From positions 186,001 through 250,000 of the forward strand of contig NC_014841.1 in assembly GCF_000175935.2 (NCBI RefSeq): DNA of 64,000 bases, written 5' to 3'. The stretch's first letter is position 1. Every line of letters begins with the position of its first letter. Below are positions 53,338 to 61,926 of the stretch, piece by piece. The translations under genes were made by a program, and so were the position numbers. This DNA is from Pantoea sp. At-9b (GTDB taxonomy: Bacteria > Pseudomonadota > Gammaproteobacteria > Enterobacterales > Enterobacteriaceae). The notes beneath the pieces are model-generated. The model was not told the origin of the DNA, searched no databases, and worked only from the letters and a program-made list of their open reading frames with translations.

Positions 53338-54369
53338 ATGACACAGCTTAAAAAGAAAGGGTATGTCGCGGCGGTTCTGGCGTTAGGAATGATGAGTATA
53401 CTGGCAGCCATGCAACCGGCACAGGCGGAAGATCGGGTTGTCCGGGTGATGACCTTTGGATCGACATGGGAAAAAGTACTGAAGCCACTGTCAGCTGAAT
53501 TCAAACAGGAAACCGGCATTCAGATAGTACCGGTGATTGAAAACAGTTCTGCGGAAGGTCTTGCCAAGCTGCAAGCTTCACGGGCGCATCCGGGGGTGGA
53601 CGTCTGGTTCACCGGGGAAGCTATCGCGCTACGTGCTGCCACCGATAGCAGCCTGTTTTTACCGCTGCCGAAAGATAAAATCCCCAACCTGTCACAGTTG
53701 ATGCCCGGTGCCGCGTCTGACAAATTCGTCGCCTACTGGTACTTCCCAACCGGCATTGTTTATCGTCCCGACCTGGTGCCGGGCGGAAAGATTGCTTCGT
53801 GGCAAACGCTGTTTACCCCGCCTTTTAAAAACAAAATCGCGCTGCCGTTACCGGCGGTCTATCCGGGCAGAACCATTTTGATCTTCTCGCTGTTGCATGG
53901 TGGATCGATTGATAACGTGGACCCGGGCATTCAATTCCTCGGTCAGCATCGTGATCAGGTGGCGATGTTCCACTCTTCCGACACCGCCGCACGTAAGGCG
54001 CTGGCGAGTGGCGAAATCATTGCCATGCTCGGTTCACCGTCGGCGGTGAAAGAACTGTCCGATCAGCATATCCCGGTTGCGATGGTCAGTCCGAAACCGA
54101 CGCCGCTGATCTTTGAAGGCATGATGATGGTCAACAATGGCAACGCCGCAGCGGCTGCGGAATTTATTAACCATGCGTTATCGGCAAAGTGGCAGGCATT
54201 TATGACCCAGGCCTACAACCTTGCACCGGTGAATAAACAGGTGAAGGCTGCGCCAGCGCTGATTAACCTGCTGCCAATGCCGGAGAATGCCGTCAAATTT
54301 GATGAGCAGAAGATCAATGTGCATCTCGGTGAGTGGACAGAAAAATTCAATAACGTGATCAGTCAGTAA
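53338..54369 (+). CDS. Spermidine/putrescine-type ABC substrate-binding protein (PotD-like, family 1)
   Basis: A 343-residue periplasmic binding protein. The signal peptide ends near MQPAQAEDR (residues ~1-29). PotD-class features are MTFGSTWEKVLKPLSAEFKQ, VDVWFTGEAIALRAA, YFPTGIVYRPDLVP and a late GMMMVNNGNAAAAAEFINHA. The ATG at 53338 is preferred over longer in-frame options in the dipeptidase gene; only a weak GGGT precedes it. The ligand is unlikely to be a polyamine given the catabolic neighbours. It is followed by its ATPase and two permeases. Confidence 0.9.
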   Translation: MTQLKKKGYVAAVLALGMMSILAAMQPAQAEDRVVRVMTFGSTWEKVLKPLSAEFKQETGIQIVPVIENSSAEGLAKLQASRAHPGVDVWFTGEAIALRAATDSSLFLPLPKDKIPNLSQLMPGAASDKFVAYWYFPTGIVYRPDLVPGGKIASWQTLFTPPFKNKIALPLPAVYPGRTILIFSLLHGGSIDNVDPGIQFLGQHRDQVAMFHSSDTAARKALASGEIIAMLGSPSAVKELSDQHIPVAMVSPKPTPLIFEGMMMVNNGNAAAAAEFINHALSAKWQAFMTQAYNLAPVNKQVKAAPALINLLPMPENAVKFDEQKINVHLGEWTEKFNNVISQ

Positions 54370-54381
54370 GGAGATAGCCAG

Positions 54382-55446
54382 ATGACTGCTCACTCCTCCT
54401 GTCGCCTTGAGATTGATCGTCTCGACAAGATTTATCCCGGCGGCGTGCTTGCGGCCGACCGCATCAGCCTCACGGTTGAACCGGGTGAAGTGCTGGCCCT
54501 GTTAGGGCCGTCGGGCTGCGGTAAAACCACCCTGTTGCAGTCTATCGCTGGCTTTGTGTCCCCGGATAACGGGGACATCCGGCTGGATAATCAGTCGATA
54601 TTAGCCACTGCGCCAGAACAGCGGCGCACAGCGATGGTGTTTCAACAGTACGCCTTGTTTCCGCATATGACGGTGCGCGACAACATCGGTTTCGGTTTGC
54701 GCATGATGCGCGTCAGCCGCCAGGCGATCGCCCAGCGCGTTGATGAGGTGTTGAAGCTGGTACGGATTGATGCGCTGGCCGAACGGCGTCCGGGCCAGTT
54801 GTCGGGTGGGCAGAAACAGCGCGTCGCGCTGGCGCGTGCCATCGTGACCGAACCTCGCCTGTTGTTGCTGGACGAGCCCCTTGGTGCGCTGGACCAGAAC
54901 CTGCGCGAAGAGATGCAGGTGGAAATCCGCAAACTGCAAAAACGGCTGGGCCTGACCACGGTGATGGTCACCCACGATCAGCGCGAGGCGATTGTGCTGG
55001 CAGATCGTATTGCCGTAATGAAGGCTGGCCGTATTGAACAGATTGGCACGGCGAGCGAAATCTATGACCGACCGCGGTCAAAATACGTTGCCACCTTTAC
55101 CGGCGTGGAGAACGTGTTGCCGGTCAGACGCCTCTCTCCCGGCAGCGCTTCACTGGCCGGTTTTGTGCTGGATGGTTTGCACGACAATGGCAGCACGCAG
55201 GCAACAGCCTGTCTCGCGGTACGCTCGGAGGCGATCAGCCTGATGCCTGGAGAGCTGGCCGGGCACATCAATGGTGAGATTCGCTATGTCCAGCTGTTAG
55301 GGGCGAGCATGCGCTACGAGGTGGAGATTGGGCTGAATATGCGCGTGGTGGTCACGGAGGTACGCCGCGATAACCGCAATTTTGCTATTGGCGACCGGGT
55401 GTCTTTGCAGTTCGCCGCTCAACGCTGTTGCCTGCTGGATGATTAA
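54382..55446 (+). CDS. ABC transporter ATP-binding protein (PotA-like)
   Basis: A 354-residue ATPase with Walker A GPSGCGKTT (residues 42-50), signature LSGGQKQRVALARAI, Walker B LLLLDEPLGALD and the H-loop VTHDQ. The C-terminal ~110 residues form the TOBE regulatory domain typical of PotA/FbpC ATPases (LAVRSEAISLMPGE). It starts 12 bp after the binding-protein gene and is followed by the permease after 3 bp. Confidence 0.93.
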   Translation: MTAHSSCRLEIDRLDKIYPGGVLAADRISLTVEPGEVLALLGPSGCGKTTLLQSIAGFVSPDNGDIRLDNQSILATAPEQRRTAMVFQQYALFPHMTVRDNIGFGLRMMRVSRQAIAQRVDEVLKLVRIDALAERRPGQLSGGQKQRVALARAIVTEPRLLLLDEPLGALDQNLREEMQVEIRKLQKRLGLTTVMVTHDQREAIVLADRIAVMKAGRIEQIGTASEIYDRPRSKYVATFTGVENVLPVRRLSPGSASLAGFVLDGLHDNGSTQATACLAVRSEAISLMPGELAGHINGEIRYVQLLGASMRYEVEIGLNMRVVVTEVRRDNRNFAIGDRVSLQFAAQRCCLLDD

Positions 55447-55449
55447 TTG

Positions 55450-56304
55450 ATGAATCGTAACGTCTTTCTGCTGACGCTGCCCTCACTGCTGCTGGTGGTG
55501 CTGTTTGTGGTGGTGATGTTCTCGTTTGTCGAGATCAGTTTTATGCATATGCAGCCGGGATCAGCGGTGTTCAGTGGCCCGGCATCGTTGAAAAATTACC
55601 AGCATTTGTTGGTGTCGACGCTAGCGTGGCGTGCCGTCTGGACCACACTGCGACTCTCGCTGGTTATCACGTTGCTCTGTGTGCTGGCGGGTTATCCCCT
55701 CGCGCATCTGCTGGCGCGCGCCACTTCACCGCGTTTACGCCGTCTGATTCTGTTCTGCCTGGTTGCGACCTTTCTCTCTGGGGGCGTCACCCGAGCCTAC
55801 GCCTGGATGCTGATTCTCGGCAATCGCGGCATCGTTAATCAGGCACTGACGGGGCTGGGCTTGCCTCCCTTGCAGCTGATGAATAACGAGGTTGGGGTGG
55901 TGATTGCGGTGCTGAATTTTGTGCTGCCGTTTTTTGTTCTCACCTTGTTTGGTGCCTTAAAAACCATTCCCACGACCTTAGAAGATGCTGCAAGAAATCT
56001 GGGTGCTTCACGCTTGCGCACCTTCTTTAACGTTACCTTACCGCTGTCGCTGCCTGGGCTGACGGTTTCGACGTCGTTGTGCTTTGCCATGACGCTCGGC
56101 TCGTTTCTGTTCCCGCAGATGCTGGGCGGCGGTCGGGTACAAGTGTTGGCAACACAAATCTATGACCGTATCCAGACCAGTTACAACATCCCTGAGGCCG
56201 CCGCCCTGGCGTTTCTGTTCCTGTTGCTGGTGGTGATCATCTTTGCCTTGTCAGCCGGACTTCGCCGGGTGATCGCGCGCCGTTATGCCGGGGAGGCTGC
56301 ATAA
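55450..56304 (+). CDS. ABC transporter permease (PotB-like)
   Basis: A 284-residue permease with six membrane helices. EAA loop: LEDAARNLGASRLRTFFNVT then LPLSLPGLTVS. PotB-type SGGVTRAYAWMLILGNRGIV is visible. The ATG at 55450 is used; a TTG one codon upstream is possible. It forms the channel with the next permease, which begins 2 bp later. Confidence 0.92.
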   Translation: MNRNVFLLTLPSLLLVVLFVVVMFSFVEISFMHMQPGSAVFSGPASLKNYQHLLVSTLAWRAVWTTLRLSLVITLLCVLAGYPLAHLLARATSPRLRRLILFCLVATFLSGGVTRAYAWMLILGNRGIVNQALTGLGLPPLQLMNNEVGVVIAVLNFVLPFFVLTLFGALKTIPTTLEDAARNLGASRLRTFFNVTLPLSLPGLTVSTSLCFAMTLGSFLFPQMLGGGRVQVLATQIYDRIQTSYNIPEAAALAFLFLLLVVIIFALSAGLRRVIARRYAGEAA

Positions 56305-56306
56305 GC

Positions 56307-57107
56307 ATGGACCATAATCATCGCGTCGGAAGCGGGATGCTGACCGCAGGCTGGATAACCCTGATTTTTATTCTGTTACCCCTGCCGATCATTGTGTTGT
56401 ACTCCTTTAGCCCGAACAGCTATCGCATCATTAGCGAACAGGGATTTACCCTGGAATGGTTTATTAACTTCTTCACCAATGACCGCTTTCTGGCGGCGCT
56501 ACGCAACTCCCTCAGCATCGCCTGTCTGACGACCGTGGTGGCCTGTCTGGTGGCATTACCCACGGCGATTGTTGCGGTGCGCCATCCTTTTCGCGGGCGG
56601 CAATGGTTGCTGGGGATGATCTCGGCACCGATGGTGGTGCCAGGGGTGATTGTCGGCACGGCAGCCCTGGGTTTTGTCTCTCAGACCGGCATTGGCCCCG
56701 GCTACTGGCCGATCACCGTCGCCATGATCTGTCTCGCCCTGCCGCTGACCATGCGCCCACTGATTGCTAATCTGTCGGGTTTAGATCCGGCGCTGGAGCA
56801 AGCCGCACGTAACCTGGGGGCCAGTCCGTTACGCGCCTTTCTGCGTATTACCTTACCGCAATTAACGCCAGGACTGGTTGCCGGAGGCACTTTCGCGTTT
56901 GTCGAAGCGATGGATAACTTTGCGGTCTCCGCATTCCTCACCAATATCGACGTCACCACCTTACCGGTGGAGTCTTACAGCTATATACGCGATATCGATG
57001 ATCCCACCGTGGCGGCGATGGCCACCTTGTTGATTCTGCTCAGCCTGCTGATTGTCTGGCTGATCGAGAAACTGCTCGGCCTGGATAAATTTTTGGATAT
57101 TGGTTAA
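56307..57107 (+). CDS. ABC transporter permease (PotC-like)
   Basis: A 266-residue second permease, with six helices and EAA loop LEQAARNLGASPLRAFLRIT. The opening ILLPLPIIVLYSFSPNSYRI is the PotC hallmark. It completes a four-gene importer (binding protein, ATPase, two permeases). The deacetylase-fold gene follows within 25 bp. Confidence 0.92.
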   Translation: MDHNHRVGSGMLTAGWITLIFILLPLPIIVLYSFSPNSYRIISEQGFTLEWFINFFTNDRFLAALRNSLSIACLTTVVACLVALPTAIVAVRHPFRGRQWLLGMISAPMVVPGVIVGTAALGFVSQTGIGPGYWPITVAMICLALPLTMRPLIANLSGLDPALEQAARNLGASPLRAFLRITLPQLTPGLVAGGTFAFVEAMDNFAVSAFLTNIDVTTLPVESYSYIRDIDDPTVAAMATLLILLSLLIVWLIEKLLGLDKFLDIG

Positions 57108-57132
57108 CCCTCTAACTGCGAGAACTGACGTG

Positions 57133-58005
57133 ATGGATAGTGATTTCCTGGCAGCAAGACCTGCGAACCCCGCCCCTGCGGCACCGGAGTTTCCCTGGCC
57201 GCAGGGCGCAAACTGTGCGTTGTTTCCGGCTTTCGATGTCGATAGTGAGTCTGTGTGGCTGGGGGCCGATGCGCAGAATGCCCGACGACTGGTGACGATG
57301 TCTTACGGCGGCTACGAAGCTCGCGTTGGCATTCCTAAGTTGTTAGAGCTATTACAGCGTTTTGCCATCAAGGCAACTTTTTTTGTGACGGGCTGGTCGA
57401 TTGAGGCGCACCCGGCAGCCTGTGAAGCGATTCTGGCAGGAGGTCATGAGATTGCGCACCATGGCTACCTGCATCTGCGTCCCGATACCGCCGATCACGA
57501 CACGCTACTTTCAGAGATGGATCGCGGTCTGGCAGCGATGAAAAGCGTACTCGGCATTGTACCTAAAGGGTATCGCGCTCCCTGGGGAGAAAGCTGTGTT
57601 GAACAACTGGAACTGCTGAAGGCACGTGGTTTGCTTTATTCCAGCTCGTTCCGTGACGACATTCGCCCCTATCGCCACCTGCTGCCATCCGGGCCGGGAC
57701 CTATTGAGATTCCGGTGAATTACAGTTTTGACGACTGGAGCTATGGCCTGACCCACCGCACCAGCCCGCGCGCCATGTTTGGGCAGGATGAAGTATTTAG
57801 TATCTGGCGTGACGAATTCGATAAAACCCGCGAGTGGGGCGGTGTTACCACCATGGTGATGCATCCTCAGGTCAGCGGCCGCCCGATGCGGATTGGCATT
57901 CTGGAGCGATTCTTCACGCATGTTCGGCAATATGACGATGTCTGGATTGCTACCGGCGCAGAAATTGCGGCGCACTACGCGCGTTGTGAAGCGGAACAGG
58001 GCTAA
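57133..58005 (+). CDS. Polysaccharide-deacetylase-fold hydrolase (imidase/PuuE/PgdA-like), copy 1
   Basis: A 290-residue cytosolic NodB-homology hydrolase. Metal motif: FDVDSE (Asp35, Asp37) and HEIAHHGYLHL (His105, His109, His110); catalytic-type RAPWGE and VMHPQVSGRP follow. This FDVDxE branch includes HP0310-like peptidoglycan deacetylases, PuuE-type allantoinases and bacterial cyclic-imide hydrolases of about 293 residues. No signal peptide is present, so hydrolysis of an imported cyclic imide or ureide fits better than cell-wall deacetylation. The start is the ATG at 57133; the frame is open 11 codons earlier. A paralogue lies at 58886-59767. Confidence 0.82.
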   Translation: MDSDFLAARPANPAPAAPEFPWPQGANCALFPAFDVDSESVWLGADAQNARRLVTMSYGGYEARVGIPKLLELLQRFAIKATFFVTGWSIEAHPAACEAILAGGHEIAHHGYLHLRPDTADHDTLLSEMDRGLAAMKSVLGIVPKGYRAPWGESCVEQLELLKARGLLYSSSFRDDIRPYRHLLPSGPGPIEIPVNYSFDDWSYGLTHRTSPRAMFGQDEVFSIWRDEFDKTREWGGVTTMVMHPQVSGRPMRIGILERFFTHVRQYDDVWIATGAEIAAHYARCEAEQG

Positions 58006-58012
58006 TTAAAAT

Positions 58013-58035
58013 GGCCTCCGCGTTCAGCGGAGGCC
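58013..58035. terminator. Bidirectional rho-independent terminator
   Basis: GGCCTCCGC and GCGGAGGCC form a perfect 9-bp stem around GTTCA. It is followed by GTTTAT on the plus strand and by ATTTTAATT on the minus strand. It separates the convergent hydrolase and binding-protein genes. Confidence 0.85.
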
Positions 58036-58040
58036 GTTTA

Positions 58041-58859
58041 TCAGGAGGCAGGGTCGCTGTTAATCATTGCCTTCGGTACTGCACTGACTGCTGGCAGGTT
58101 CCACTTTTTAATTAAGGCAGCGTAACGGCCATCATCAATCATCGCCTGTAAGGCTTGTTGTAATTTCTTCTGCAAGGCGACATCCTCTTTCGCTACACCA
58201 ATGCCCATATAACTGAAATTAATCGGCTGATCCACTGTAGTAAAGACACCTTGTTCGCTTTGCTGAATATACGGGATGGTCAGACTATCCTGAGCCATTG
58301 CATCCACGCGTTTTTGTTTCAGCTGCATTCTGGCATCAATATTATTCTCGGCACCCAGTACGCTCATTTTGGGTTTTCCGGCTGAGGCACAATGCGCATC
58401 ACTCCAGGCATTCAGTTGCGCAATGATATTGGTCGAACGGCTGGCAGCAACACGCTTGCCACAATAGTCGATCAAAGAATGGCCTTTATGAGGGTCAGCG
58501 GTCAGTGCCATTAATTGGGTGCCGGACTGCAGGTAATCGACAAAAGCAATATGTTGCTGCCGCTCTTTGGTGTCGCTCATTGCGCTCAGAAAAAAATCCA
58601 GCCGCCCGGTCTGTAATGAGGGAATTAACTGTGCGAAGGCCGTTTCAGAAAAATTAACTTTAACACCCATCTCTTTTTCCAGCTCACGAGCGAAATCAAT
58701 ATCGAAACCCATAGCCTTACCGCTAACCGGATCGCGCATATCAATAGGGGGATAGCTGGGGTAACCGCCTACGGTAAATTCTTTTGCTTGTGACATGCCA
58801 GAAAACGCAGCCAGAACACCACCAATAACCAGTGCGATCTTATTTACTGAAATACGCAT
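58041..58859 (-). CDS. Amino-acid ABC transporter substrate-binding protein (family 3), orphan
   Basis: A 272-residue periplasmic protein with a signal peptide ending near MSQAKEF. Family-3 features: VGGYPSYPPIDMRDPVSGKA, MGFDIDFARELEKEMGVKV and FVDYLQSGTQLMAL; two Cys (DYCGK, DAHCASA) are in positions similar to the paralogue at 46012-46878. No permease or ATPase is next to it. It follows the second deacetylase-fold gene by 26 bp in the same direction, so the two are a pair. Confidence 0.9.
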   Translation of the reverse strand: MRISVNKIALVIGGVLAAFSGMSQAKEFTVGGYPSYPPIDMRDPVSGKAMGFDIDFARELEKEMGVKVNFSETAFAQLIPSLQTGRLDFFLSAMSDTKERQQHIAFVDYLQSGTQLMALTADPHKGHSLIDYCGKRVAASRSTNIIAQLNAWSDAHCASAGKPKMSVLGAENNIDARMQLKQKRVDAMAQDSLTIPYIQQSEQGVFTTVDQPINFSYMGIGVAKEDVALQKKLQQALQAMIDDGRYAALIKKWNLPAVSAVPKAMINSDPAS

Positions 58860-58885
58860 AATATTATTCCTGAACCAAGAGGGGT

Positions 58886-59767
58886 TTATTTAGCCGCTTC
58901 ACTCAATAAATAATGTTGATAAATTTTTTCACCGCTGGTGATCCACACATCCTGTTTTTCGATGGCGTATTGCAGGAACTCACGCAGCAGACGCAGACGC
59001 ATCGGGCGGCCACTGACTTGTGGATGAATGACGGTCGTGACCATGGCTCCCCAATCGCGCACTTCATCCAGTTCGTCTTGCCACATCGACAGCACCTGCT
59101 CACGTGGCAGGATGGTTCTGGGGCTAAAGCGTGCGCAAAGGCCGTGCATCCAGTCGTCGTAACTGGCGGTCACCGGCAGTTCAACGATACCGGGTTGTTG
59201 GTCTGGATAAACATGGCGATAAGGCAGAACGTCATCGCGCCATGAGCTGGAATACTTGATCCCTGCCTGTTGTAAAACGCTCAGTAGTTCGTAGCAGTTT
59301 TCGCCAAACGGGGCACGATAACCGATCGGCGTGATGCCTAATTTAGCCAGGCTCGCAAAGCCTTTAACGATTTCGTCACTGAAATAGTCAGCACCAGGAT
59401 CAGGTAATAAATGATGATATCCGTGATGACCAATTTCATGCCCGTCGGCAGCGATATTTTCTACCATCGCGGGATAAACATCAGCCACCCAGCCAGGAAT
59501 AAAGAAAGTGGCGGTTAATTTCAGATCGCGTAACAACTCAAGTAATTTGTTAACACCAACCCGGTTTTCATATCCGCCATAGGACATGGTGACTAACCGG
59601 TCAGCGTGGGCCGGATCTTTACTTGTCCAGGCAGTTTCAGCATCAACATCAAAAGAGAGAAACATAGCGGCTTTATATTTTTCCGGCCAGGCCGTAACCG
59701 GGGAGGGTGCCGCAAGGTTAGCCGGGCGCATTGGGATATTTGCCAACGACTTTTCATCAAACAACAT
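58886..59767 (-). CDS. Polysaccharide-deacetylase-fold hydrolase (imidase/PuuE/PgdA-like), copy 2
   Basis: A 293-residue paralogue of the protein at 57133-58005, sharing FDVDAETAW (Asp40, Asp42), MSYGGYENRVGVNKLLELL, HEIGHHGYHHL, YRAPFGENCYELL and VIHPQVSGRPMRLR. It is also without a signal peptide. The length equals the known cyclic-imide hydrolases of this fold, a suggestive match only. It is first in a two-gene unit with the binding protein at 58041-58859. Two convergent copies around one terminator suggest duplication or recruitment for different substrates. Confidence 0.82.
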   Translation of the reverse strand: MLFDEKSLANIPMRPANLAAPSPVTAWPEKYKAAMFLSFDVDAETAWTSKDPAHADRLVTMSYGGYENRVGVNKLLELLRDLKLTATFFIPGWVADVYPAMVENIAADGHEIGHHGYHHLLPDPGADYFSDEIVKGFASLAKLGITPIGYRAPFGENCYELLSVLQQAGIKYSSSWRDDVLPYRHVYPDQQPGIVELPVTASYDDWMHGLCARFSPRTILPREQVLSMWQDELDEVRDWGAMVTTVIHPQVSGRPMRLRLLREFLQYAIEKQDVWITSGEKIYQHYLLSEAAK

Positions 59768-60389
59768 AGCGCTTTCTCCTGAATGACAAGTTAATCAACA
59801 TCATCAGTATGACGGTGTGAAATTTGAATTTACGGAGAGGAGTGGGAGATGAAATATAAAACATGGAAAGTGAACTTTCCTGTTTTGGAAACATCGGGCG
59901 CGCGAATTTTTGTTTGTGGTTTGATTATTTATTGCACAGCTGATTGGCGAGATAATCTGTCGATTGTTTAATTTGTGCATGCGATATCCCAGTGCCTGCA
60001 AGTCAGGAAACTCAATGAGATCGTATCGCCATGCACTATATGGAGGCAATCAGCTATAAGAAATAGACTGTTGATGTGAATGCGTTCTGTGATAAGCGTA
60101 GCGCAACATAATAAGTATCTGCTCTGGCAGATCAACCAGCGCACCTGAATGGTGCGGATATTTTTTATCGAGTAATTTGCTCTCGAGATGCGCACAAAAA
60201 TATCGCAGACAGCATATCCCAAATAATGAGAAAACCCGACAGGTGATGACTCTGAAACATTTGTACAAACTTTACTGTGCCATTAAAAGTGTGACCGTCA
60301 GGTATCCAGAACTGACAAGATTTTTCCTTGTTTTGCCTGCGCTATTTTTTCATTTAACATAATTAAATTTTTTATTTGATGCGCTGTTA
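59768..60389. other. Gene-free stretch up to the insertion sequence
   Basis: These 622 bp are AT-rich and contain only short, unconvincing open frames on both strands. The part nearest 59767 must hold the promoter of the deacetylase-fold gene; I see no hairpins or recognisable gene remnants in the rest. Confidence 0.5.
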
Positions 60390-61926
60390 AAGCTAAGCAG
60401 AGATGACCGGGTCCAGGCTAAGCTGAGTTGTCCGTCTGTTGTGTTAAACGCAGGGTCTAACGGCCAAATATTTCTTCACTGCGCGTCTGCAAATCATTCA
60501 CGGCTTCCAGCAAATCGTCTTCGTTGATGGCCCGCTGCCGCTTTTTTGCCGGGTCCTTTTTAGCGCTTCTGCGGCTTGGTCCGTTACCAGCCGGAAGTCC
60601 CTGAGAGCGCGTGTTATCACGCTTGTCCTGCATCAGCTTAGCCACCGCCAGCGCGTGGCCCAGCCGCTTATTATCAATGATGGCACCCTGGTCAACCTCA
60701 GACAGCCGGTCATAGGCAGAGTAGGGAAGTACCGTGCCGTGACTCCTGAGCTCAATCCGTCCATCCGGGTACTGCCACGCATCCAGATACTTACCCATCG
60801 CGCGGCGGCTGTCATCGTTATCTTCCAGCAGCAACAGCATTTTATCGTAGCGGACCGTCAGCGATTTTGAGACCTTGCGCGGCTCACGCCAGGTAAATAT
60901 CAGGTTGAGGTCGTCGTCCGCATCGAGCGGCCGGTGAACGTCAAAATCGTGCCTCGGTGCCTTCGCAAAACGGCGGTTGTAGTCCGCCATAAACTCAGCG
61001 GCAAAGGCGTTGGCCGCGTCAGGCGTACTGATGCCATGCAGCCTGAGCTCCTTGACCAGCCGGTCCTGCAACGTGAGATGCGCACGCTCCACGCGGCCCT
61101 TGGCAGAGCTGGTATTGGCGCAGATGCCGGTGATGTTCAGCTCGTTCATTGCTCGTCCGAACTGCGTCTGACCGTCGCCGCCGGTCGCATTTTTATTGTT
61201 GATGCGGAACACACTGGCTTTGTCGCTGTAAAACGCCAGCGGCTTGCCGTGCTGCTCCAGATAGCCGCGTGTGGCTTCAAAATAGGTGAACGTGGACTCT
61301 GATTTTACAAAATGCAGCTGCATCAGGCGGCTGGTCGCATCATCGACGTAAACCAGCAGCGTGCAGGCCGGACCGCGGTCTTCAAACCACCGGTGGTCGC
61401 AGCCGTCGATTTGTATCAGTTCGCCGACGCAGGCACGGCGGCAGCGTGGCTGCTGGATCTTCGGAGCGCGCTGCCTGCGCGGGATCCAGAGCCCGGCGCG
61501 CGTCATCAGCTTACGTACCGTCTCCTTGGATAACACCACGCCGTGAAGTTCGGCCAGCTTCTCGCAGGCCAGCGTCGGGCCGAAGTCAGCATAACGTTCG
61601 CGGATGATCTGAATGGCGTGTTCAGCAAGGCCTTCGGGCAGTTGATAGTTACTGGGCTTGCCGCGCCGCCGGTCGGCCATGCCGAGCGGGCCATCAGTAC
61701 GGTAGCGCTGGAGCAGGCGGCGGCACTGTCTGTCAGAAATACCGAGACGCTCCGCAGCGAGATGTGTTGTCAGCCGCCGGTCGACAACATCCTGAATCAC
61801 TTTAAGCCGGTTAACTTCGTTCATCGTGAAAAACTCCGCACCAGAAGCCGTCATCTCAGGGTCCTCAGCAGGTTGCCCGAAGCGGCCAGGTAAGCTTAGC
61901 TTAAAACGGTAATCTCAGCTTTGCTT
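60390..61926. mobile_element. ISNCY-type insertion sequence with imperfect terminal inverted repeats
   Basis: About 1.54 kb with one transposase gene. The left end (60390-60426) begins AAGCTAAGCAGAGATGACCG and the right end (61926-61891, reverse) begins AAGCAAAGCTGAGATTACCG; both continue to GCTAAGCT, giving ~36-bp imperfect inverted repeats. No convincing target-site duplication is seen, although ATGCGC occurs near both outer edges. Confidence 0.78.
60457..61824 (-). CDS. ISNCY-family DDE transposase
   Basis: A 455-residue transposase that appears intact. N-terminal HTH: VVDRRLTTHLAAERLGISDR then QCRRLLQRYRTDGPLG. The integrase-type catalytic core carries Asp in LIQIDGCDHRWFE, Asp in LAFYSDKASVF and Glu in SAKGRVERAHLTLQDR, the spacing of the ISNCY/IS1202 group. 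The ATG at 61824 has GGAG at nine bases; an ATG ten codons earlier (61854) is also possible. It has no accessory or cargo gene. Confidence 0.88.
   Translation of the reverse strand: MNEVNRLKVIQDVVDRRLTTHLAAERLGISDRQCRRLLQRYRTDGPLGMADRRRGKPSNYQLPEGLAEHAIQIIRERYADFGPTLACEKLAELHGVVLSKETVRKLMTRAGLWIPRRQRAPKIQQPRCRRACVGELIQIDGCDHRWFEDRGPACTLLVYVDDATSRLMQLHFVKSESTFTYFEATRGYLEQHGKPLAFYSDKASVFRINNKNATGGDGQTQFGRAMNELNITGICANTSSAKGRVERAHLTLQDRLVKELRLHGISTPDAANAFAAEFMADYNRRFAKAPRHDFDVHRPLDADDDLNLIFTWREPRKVSKSLTVRYDKMLLLLEDNDDSRRAMGKYLDAWQYPDGRIELRSHGTVLPYSAYDRLSEVDQGAIIDNKRLGHALAVAKLMQDKRDNTRSQGLPAGNGPSRRSAKKDPAKKRQRAINEDDLLEAVNDLQTRSEEIFGR

Noticed and set aside
59968..60268. Short overlapping minus-strand open frames in the gene-free stretch
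   Set aside because: They have no ribosome sites, unusual composition and no recognisable motifs.
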